From contig LJZT01000008.1 of NCBI GenBank assembly GCA_001314905.1, positions 1 to 64,000 of the forward strand: 64,000 bases of DNA, given 5' to 3'. Below, one piece after another: positions 58,843-64,000 of the stretch. The notes below the pieces were generated by a model. That model saw only the letters and a list, made by a program, of their open reading frames with translations, was not told the DNA's origin and did no database searches. The position numbers were made by a program, and so were the translations under genes. The stretch is from Phormidium sp. OSCR. Its GTDB lineage: Bacteria; Cyanobacteriota; Cyanobacteriia; Cyanobacteriales; Geitlerinemataceae. Within the stretch, counting starts at the first letter, position 1. Each line of letters opens with the position of its first letter.

Positions 58843-60390
58843 TTAATGCAGGAAGTGGCGCACCCCCGTTAACACCATCACTACGCCTAACTCATCCGCC
58901 GCCGCGATGGAGTCTTTGTCCCGGATACTTCCCCCCGGCTGGACAATAGCGGTAATTCCCGCCGCCGCCGCAGAACGCACCGAGTCATCGAAGGGGAAAA
59001 AGCCATCACTGGCTAACGTCGCCCCCTGACACGCGTCTCCGGCCTGTTCTAAGGCGATTTTCGCTGCACCAACCCGGTTCATTTGTCCGGCCCCAATTCC
59101 CAAGGTAGTCCGGTCTTTCGTGACCACGATCGCATTGGATTTGACGTGTTTACAGACCTTCCAAGCAAACAGTAACTCCTCCAACTCTTGCGGTGTGGGC
59201 TGTTTCTGAGTCACCACTTGCCAATCTTGGCTTTGTTCGACTACATCGTCGGCGGTTTGGACGAGGAACCCTCCGGCGATGGCTTTAATGGTTTCCCCAG
59301 TTCCTAGGTTTAAGTCGGCCAGAGTTAACACCCGTAACTTGGATTTCTTGGCCAATACCTCCCGCGCTGCATCATCACAATCGGGGACAATCACACATTC
59401 GAGGAAGGTTTTGGTCATGGCGGTGGCTGTCTCCGCATCCAGACAGCGGTTGAGGGCGACAATTCCGCCAAAGGCTGAGACGGAATCGGCCGCGAAGGCT
59501 CGTTCATAGGCCTCGACGAGGGTTTCCCCTAAGGCCACGCCGCAGGGATTGGTATGTTTCAACACCGCAGCGGCGGGGGGTTGGTCCTCTCCGAGAAATT
59601 CGGCGATGATGCGTCGCGCCGCTTCTAAGTCGACGAGGTTGTTATAGCTGAGTTCTTTCCCCTGTAATTTCGCCGCTGCACCCCAACCGCTGGGGGTTTG
59701 GCCCACTTGATACCAAGCAGCTTTTTGGTGGGGGTTCTCGCCGTAGCGGAGGGCTTGGATTTGACTGCCGGCGATGCCAAACTGGTCGGGGAGACTGTCG
59801 GCGTTGGCCTGTTGGTTGAGGTAGGTGGCGATCGCCCGATCATATTGACAAGTATGCCAGAATCCGGCTGTGGCGCAATCCCGGCGGAACTCGAAGCCGG
59901 GTTCCCCATGCTGACGCAGTTGGTCTAAATACCCCGAATACTGGTTAGGGTTACATAACACCGTCAGATGTTGGAAGTTCTTGGCCGAGGCCCGCAACAT
60001 GGCGGGGCCGCCAATGTCGATGTTTTCCACTGCATCAGCCAGGGTGACATCGGCTTTAGCAATGGTGGCCTCAAAGGGATAGAGATTCACCACCACCAAG
60101 TCAATGGGGCGAATCTCATTGGCTTCTAAGTCCTGTTGATGGTCCGGGAGGTCGCGGCGGGCTAAGATGCCCCCATGAACGCGAGGATGGAGGGTTTTGA
60201 CTCGTCCGCCGAGGATTTCTGGGAAGCCGGTGTAGTCCGAGACTTTGGTGACTGGGATTCCCGCCTCGTTTAAGACCTTGGCGGTTCCACCGCTACTGAT
60301 GATGTCAAATTGAAACTCCTCGACGAGCGATCGCCCCAGGTCCACCAGTCCGGTTTTATCGGATACGCTCAGTAGTGCTAGACGCGCCAC
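58843..60390 (-). CDS. purH: Bifunctional AICAR transformylase / IMP cyclohydrolase
   Basis: 515 residues; performs the last two steps of IMP synthesis. N-terminal MGS-like cyclohydrolase domain MARLALLSVSDKTGLVDLGR, SSGGTAKVLNEAGIPVTKVS and GGRVKTLHPRVHGGIL; C-terminal transformylase with RYGENPHQKAAWY, VLKHTNPCGVALG and SDGFFPFDDSV. The start is the GTG at 60390, nine bases after AGGA; the longer ATG-initiated form overlaps that ribosome binding site. It follows the two-component genes by 58 bp. Confidence 0.96.
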   Translation of the reverse strand: MARLALLSVSDKTGLVDLGRSLVEEFQFDIISSGGTAKVLNEAGIPVTKVSDYTGFPEILGGRVKTLHPRVHGGILARRDLPDHQQDLEANEIRPIDLVVVNLYPFEATIAKADVTLADAVENIDIGGPAMLRASAKNFQHLTVLCNPNQYSGYLDQLRQHGEPGFEFRRDCATAGFWHTCQYDRAIATYLNQQANADSLPDQFGIAGSQIQALRYGENPHQKAAWYQVGQTPSGWGAAAKLQGKELSYNNLVDLEAARRIIAEFLGEDQPPAAAVLKHTNPCGVALGETLVEAYERAFAADSVSAFGGIVALNRCLDAETATAMTKTFLECVIVPDCDDAAREVLAKKSKLRVLTLADLNLGTGETIKAIAGGFLVQTADDVVEQSQDWQVVTQKQPTPQELEELLFAWKVCKHVKSNAIVVTKDRTTLGIGAGQMNRVGAAKIALEQAGDACQGATLASDGFFPFDDSVRSAAAAGITAIVQPGGSIRDKDSIAAADELGVVMVLTGVRHFLH

Positions 60391-60448
60391 AGTTTTGAGT
60401 CCTTTTACATGAGTCAACCCGTGTATTCTACCGGGGATTTTGCTCCAA

Positions 60449-61555
60449 CTACACCACTGACGAGAGTTCGGTGGGCAGGGTCAGGATCACCTGAGTGCCT
60501 TTCCCCGGCTCACTCTCAATCTCTAGGGTTCCCTGATTCAACTTGACGATACGTTTGACAATCTCTAACCCCAATCCTGACCCTTGTTGTTCATAGAGTT
60601 TGCGATCGAACTGTTCATAAGCCCCCAAACGCTTAATCTGCTGCGGTTCTAATCCCCGGCCGCGATCGCTCACCGTTAGCTTCACCTGATCTCCGTCGGC
60701 CGTCAACGCCACCCGCACTGGGGTTCCCGCCTCGGAGAACTTAAAGGCATTGTCGAGCAGTTCCTCGATCACCTTCACCAACCAAGTCTCGGGCATCGCC
60801 ACCGGACTGTCTTGCAGGGAAATCTCTAAATCCCCAAGCCGCTGCAACCGGTTCGCCATAGACTTAATGCGGACGGCCAAGGTTTCTACGACTTGTTCTG
60901 TTTGTCCCGTAAACAACTCCCGGCTGCGTTCTACATCGTCCTTAATCAGTTCAAGTTGAGCGTACAGCAAGAAGTTCTGAATCGAGTGATAGAGTCGTTC
61001 TCCCGAGCGACGGATCCCTAACCCCATCTCATACACATCCTCTGGCTCGATGTCCTCATGCTCCTCACAGAGGAAGGTGGCATAGCCGAGAATGCCATTG
61101 AGGGGAGTTAGTAACTCGTGGGGGAGGGAACGGGTTAAATTTTGCCGCAGTTCCCCAAGACGCTGATTGGAGGACTGTTCCCAAAGCTGCTGTTTCTCCA
61201 GTCGCGCCTCGACGGCTTCGAGTAATTCACTGATGGTAAAGGGTTTAGAGAGATAATCATCGGCCCCTAAATTCATCCCTTCTCGCACCTGCTGTTTGTC
61301 CGCCTTCGCCGTCAGAAAGATAAAAGGGACGGTTTGGAAACGGGGCTGGCTGCGCAGATACGTTAACACCCCATAGCCGTCGAGTTCCGGCATCATAACG
61401 TCACAGATAATCAGATCCGGCGCGGTTTCTTGGGCCTGTTCGACCCCTAGCCGTCCATTGGCAGCGGTGACTACGGTATGGTCGGCTTCTGAGAGAATTT
61501 CGGAAATAATCTCACAAATATCTTGTTCGTCTTCAATAACTAGGATAGTTGCCAT
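60449..61555 (-). CDS. Response regulator-histidine kinase hybrid (REC-HisKA-HATPase)
   Basis: 368 residues. The N-terminal receiver (1-120) has LIICDVMMPELDGYG with the phospho-Asp. HisKA follows with LTRSLPHELLTPLNGILGYA (phospho-His), then HATPase: ELLDNAFKFSEAGTPV (N box), VSDRGRGLEPQQIK (G1) and GSGLGLEIVKRIV (G2). No sensor domain or membrane segment, so it is cytosolic and probably takes phosphate or protein input from neighbours. This REC-kinase layout is common in cyanobacteria. Confidence 0.92.
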   Translation of the reverse strand: MATILVIEDEQDICEIISEILSEADHTVVTAANGRLGVEQAQETAPDLIICDVMMPELDGYGVLTYLRSQPRFQTVPFIFLTAKADKQQVREGMNLGADDYLSKPFTISELLEAVEARLEKQQLWEQSSNQRLGELRQNLTRSLPHELLTPLNGILGYATFLCEEHEDIEPEDVYEMGLGIRRSGERLYHSIQNFLLYAQLELIKDDVERSRELFTGQTEQVVETLAVRIKSMANRLQRLGDLEISLQDSPVAMPETWLVKVIEELLDNAFKFSEAGTPVRVALTADGDQVKLTVSDRGRGLEPQQIKRLGAYEQFDRKLYEQQGSGLGLEIVKRIVKLNQGTLEIESEPGKGTQVILTLPTELSSVV

Positions 61556-61641
61556 AGGGAGTGCGGATTCGGGACAAAGGGAAATCTGGGTTGTTTAGAA
61601 ATCAGCGAGGCGGTTGAGTTGAACTGGGTAATTCCTCGCCT

Positions 61642-63405
61642 CTAACTCGATCGCAGCAGTTGACTTAACTCGATCGCCGCAAGGGGACGGTGGAAGAAAT
61701 AGCCCTGGCCCTGATCGCAGCCAAGTTGTTGTAAACAGGCTCGCTCTTCGGGGGTTTCGATGCCTTCGGCGATCGCCGTCAGACCGATTTTATGAGCCAT
61801 CTCGATGACGGCCTCGGTGATGATGGCATTTTTGCGGTGACGGTGTATAGCCGCCACGAAACAGCGATCAATCTTGAGCATATCAAAGGGAAAGCGTTGT
61901 AAATAACTCAGAGAGGAAAACCCCGTACCAAAGTCATCGATGGCAATGGAAACGCCCAAGGCTTTGAGTTGATTGAGAATGCGGACACTGGTCTCTGGCT
62001 CTCGGACTAAACTGGTTTCGGTCAGTTCTAACTCTAAGGAGCCGGGTTTGCGGTTAAAGCGGCGCAAAATTTCGGTTAGCCGTCGGTAAAGCTGGGGATC
62101 TTCAAATTGCCGGGCGGAGAGATTGACCGCCATGCGCAAGGGAGGGAGTCCTTGAGCGTCCCAGGTTTGGGCTTGACGACAGGCGGTTTCTAACACCCAT
62201 TCCCCGAGGGGGATGATCAGATCGCTCTCTTCGGCGATGGGGATAAACCGATTTGGGGGAATTGAACCTCGCTGGGGATGATGCCAACGCATCAGGGCTT
62301 CGACGCCGCAAATCTGGCCGCTGTTGAGGTTAACTTGGGGTTGGTAGACAAGTAGCAATTCACCGGGCTGCTCAGGGTTCTCTAAAGCACAGCGGAGATC
62401 TCGCTCTAGGGCTAGGCGATCGCCGCGATCGCCCCGCAAGGCACTACTATAAACCTCAACGGCTGTTCCTCCACTGGACTGAGCTTTCTGTCGCGCTTGT
62501 TGGCTATGTTGCAATAGGGGATCGAGTTGCTTGGCATCCCGAGGATAGAAGGCAATCCCCAGGTTAATTTGTAGTACGATATCCCCCTGACCCAGAGCAA
62601 TAGGTTCCCTGAGATGATGAGATAGGGCTTCTACCTGCTCTTGAGCCTGATACCGACTGCTGACGGGGGGCAAAACCAAGAGAAACTCATTACCATTGAG
62701 ACGAGCCATGAGGGGCGAGGACTGAGCAAAGAACTCTCGCAGCCGGTGAGCCAGCACTTGCAGACAGCGATCGCCGCTGCTATAACCCAATTCAGCGTTA
62801 ATCTCCCGTAAACGATCTACCCCCACACAGACTAAGGGAACTAAGCTCGACGGCTCTAGGGGCTGGAGTTCCTTGATCCATCGCTCAAACTCCTGTCGCA
62901 GCCTCAGTTGATTGAGTAACCCCGTCAAGGGATCTTGAGCTAACACCTGGTTTAGATGCTGTTTGGCTTGCTCAAGTTGGTGTTGATAATCGTTTTGGGT
63001 GCGCAGCAGTTGCTCATGATGTCGCCGAGAGAGGGCTGCCTGCTTTTTCAGCCGCATCCGCACTGCAGTCAGCAATTCATCCCGTGTGAAGGGTTTGGTG
63101 AGATAATCATCAGCCCCTAAGTCCATCCCCACCCGAAAATCTAGGCGATCGGCTTTAGCCGAGAGGAAAATAAAGGGAATATCATCGGTGGCAGGGTTCT
63201 CTTTCAGTTGGCTGAGAACTCCATAGCCATCCAACTCCGGCATCATGATGTCGCATAAAATTAAATCGGGGCGTTGGCGTTGGGCCATTTTGTAGCCTAA
63301 ATCACCATTATCAGCGGTCAGGACGTTAAAATTTTCGGTGGTTAACAACTCACTGAGAATTTCTCGCACGTGACCTTCATCTTCAATCACGAGAATTGTC
63401 GTCAT
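61642..63405 (-). CDS. REC-GGDEF-EAL c-di-GMP protein
   Basis: 587 residues: receiver (LILCDIMMPELDGYG), coiled linker, a GGDEF domain whose active motif is degenerate (MARLNGNEFLLVL), and an EAL domain with EALMRWHHPQRG, ELTETSLVREPE, IDDFGTGFSSLSYL and IAEGIETPEE, all intact. It should be a receiver-controlled c-di-GMP phosphodiesterase, with the GGDEF part perhaps binding GTP. Its start overlaps the previous kinase gene by 23 bp, so the two probably form a signalling pair. Confidence 0.93.
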   Translation of the reverse strand: MTTILVIEDEGHVREILSELLTTENFNVLTADNGDLGYKMAQRQRPDLILCDIMMPELDGYGVLSQLKENPATDDIPFIFLSAKADRLDFRVGMDLGADDYLTKPFTRDELLTAVRMRLKKQAALSRRHHEQLLRTQNDYQHQLEQAKQHLNQVLAQDPLTGLLNQLRLRQEFERWIKELQPLEPSSLVPLVCVGVDRLREINAELGYSSGDRCLQVLAHRLREFFAQSSPLMARLNGNEFLLVLPPVSSRYQAQEQVEALSHHLREPIALGQGDIVLQINLGIAFYPRDAKQLDPLLQHSQQARQKAQSSGGTAVEVYSSALRGDRGDRLALERDLRCALENPEQPGELLLVYQPQVNLNSGQICGVEALMRWHHPQRGSIPPNRFIPIAEESDLIIPLGEWVLETACRQAQTWDAQGLPPLRMAVNLSARQFEDPQLYRRLTEILRRFNRKPGSLELELTETSLVREPETSVRILNQLKALGVSIAIDDFGTGFSSLSYLQRFPFDMLKIDRCFVAAIHRHRKNAIITEAVIEMAHKIGLTAIAEGIETPEERACLQQLGCDQGQGYFFHRPLAAIELSQLLRSS

Positions 63406-64000
63406 AAGCTACAGAGTGGGTAAGGGGCAGCAGGACGGTAAAGGTCGAACCTGAACCTTCTTGGCTCTCAACGGTGACCTGTCCGCCATGGAGATGGACG
63501 GCGTTCTTGACGATGCATAAGCCTAGTCCTGTTCCTTGTATGTTAGCGGCATTTTTAGCACGATGGAATGAGGTAAATAAATCGGCTTGATCCGCTTCGG
63601 GAATGCCAATTCCATAATCCCGCACCTGAAACAGAAGCTGGGTTTCTTCGCTTTTTAAGTAGACCTCGATCGCCGAATCAGCCGAGGAGTATTTGAGGGC
63701 ATTGGAGAAGAGATTTGCGAGAATTTGTGAGACTAACGTCTGATCGAGATAGAGATAGCTGGCGTGAAGGTCATGGCTCAGCGCAATGGTGCGATCGCGA
63801 TAGGTTGTGCTGCGGGCCGTCTCGATCTCACTCTTGAACAGGTCTAGGATATTGACGAGGCTGGGGGAAAAGGTGAGTCGCCCCGCTTCGGCGTTCCCCA
63901 CCGTCAACACATCATTGAGTAGGCGCGTCATGTGATCAACGGTCTCATGGATGCGATCGAGATAGCGCTGTCGTTTTTCGGGCTTCCAGTTCTGGCCATA
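63383..64000 (-). CDS. Sensor histidine kinase, C-terminal part (cut by window edge)
   Basis: At least 205 codons are visible; the frame stays open to base 64000, with KRQRYLDRIHETVDHMTRLL belonging to the end of HisKA. The HATPase domain is complete: LANLFSNALKYSSADSAIEV, VRDYGIGIPEADQADLF, RAKNAANIQGTGLGLCIVKN and GSTFTVLLP. The phospho-His and any sensor domain lie outside the window. It overlaps and is co-oriented with the REC-GGDEF-EAL gene. Confidence 0.9.
   Translation of the reverse strand, partial: YGQNWKPEKRQRYLDRIHETVDHMTRLLNDVLTVGNAEAGRLTFSPSLVNILDLFKSEIETARSTTYRDRTIALSHDLHASYLYLDQTLVSQILANLFSNALKYSSADSAIEVYLKSEETQLLFQVRDYGIGIPEADQADLFTSFHRAKNAANIQGTGLGLCIVKNAVHLHGGQVTVESQEGSGSTFTVLLPLTHSVAYDDNSRD

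Overview
The window is chromosomal DNA of a cyanobacterium. The octamer GCGATCGC (HIP1) is dense throughout, and the window carries a cyanobacterial PsbQ lipoprotein, a urea uptake operon behind an NtcA-type promoter, hemL for tetrapyrrole synthesis, and several arrays of the heptamer GGCAAGA/GGCAAAA. The repeat style suggests a filamentous, Oscillatoriales-like organism, but that is inference; nothing in the window fixes the genus.

Layout. 0-7 kb: a DUF58 gene that ends against a probable IS200/IS605 right end, a decayed toxin-antitoxin pair, then an NAD cluster (nadE, nrtR-like regulator, nadD, pncB, all minus strand) threaded with heptamer arrays. 7-12.3 kb: a 146-bp MITE-like element and three paralogous secreted DUF3747 proteins with a Spy/CpxP-like helical tail, two of which have their own clear terminators. 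12.6-32.6 kb: mostly core genes: lptA-lptB, an SSS symporter, tRNA-Leu(UAA), a glycosyltransferase-like gene, hemL, psbQ, purD, urtABCDE, HU, a CHAT-like protein lacking the catalytic Cys, smc and a PRC-barrel protein.

32.7-44.2 kb is one 12-gene minus-strand type III-D-like CRISPR operon. In transcription order it encodes a CARF-HEPN (Csx1/Csx2-type) RNase, Cas10 with intact GGDD and no HD domain, a Csm3-like Cas7, Csx10 (Cas5), a Cas11-like small subunit, a Uma2 protein, a second Csm3-like Cas7, a second Uma2, a third Cas7-like RAMP, a Csx19-like protein, a fourth RAMP and an unrecognised protein. Many junctions are 4-bp ATGA overlaps. No CRISPR array, cas6, cas1 or cas2 lies in the window, so crRNA must be supplied from elsewhere. 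The expected logic is crRNA-guided RNA binding, cleavage by Cas7 aspartates, cyclic oligoadenylate synthesis by Cas10 and activation of the HEPN RNase.

45.2-58.1 kb is a second defence unit: a HEPN-DUF499 ATPase, DUF2442 and DUF4160 small proteins, a small acidic protein, a DUF1156 DNA methylase, a divergent NPPW-type N6-adenine methylase and an SNF2 helicase with a DUF3883 nuclease-like tail. The unit is bracketed by a ~63-bp near-identical direct repeat (45158-45220 and 58124-58187) that is the junction between two tandem Uma2 genes: the end of one and the start of the other. The cassette therefore appears to have landed inside a Uma2 pair, duplicating the junction. This is the most notable structure in the window.

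58.2-64 kb: a Uma2 gene, purH and a run of two-component/c-di-GMP genes (REC-kinase, REC-GGDEF-EAL and a kinase cut by the window edge).
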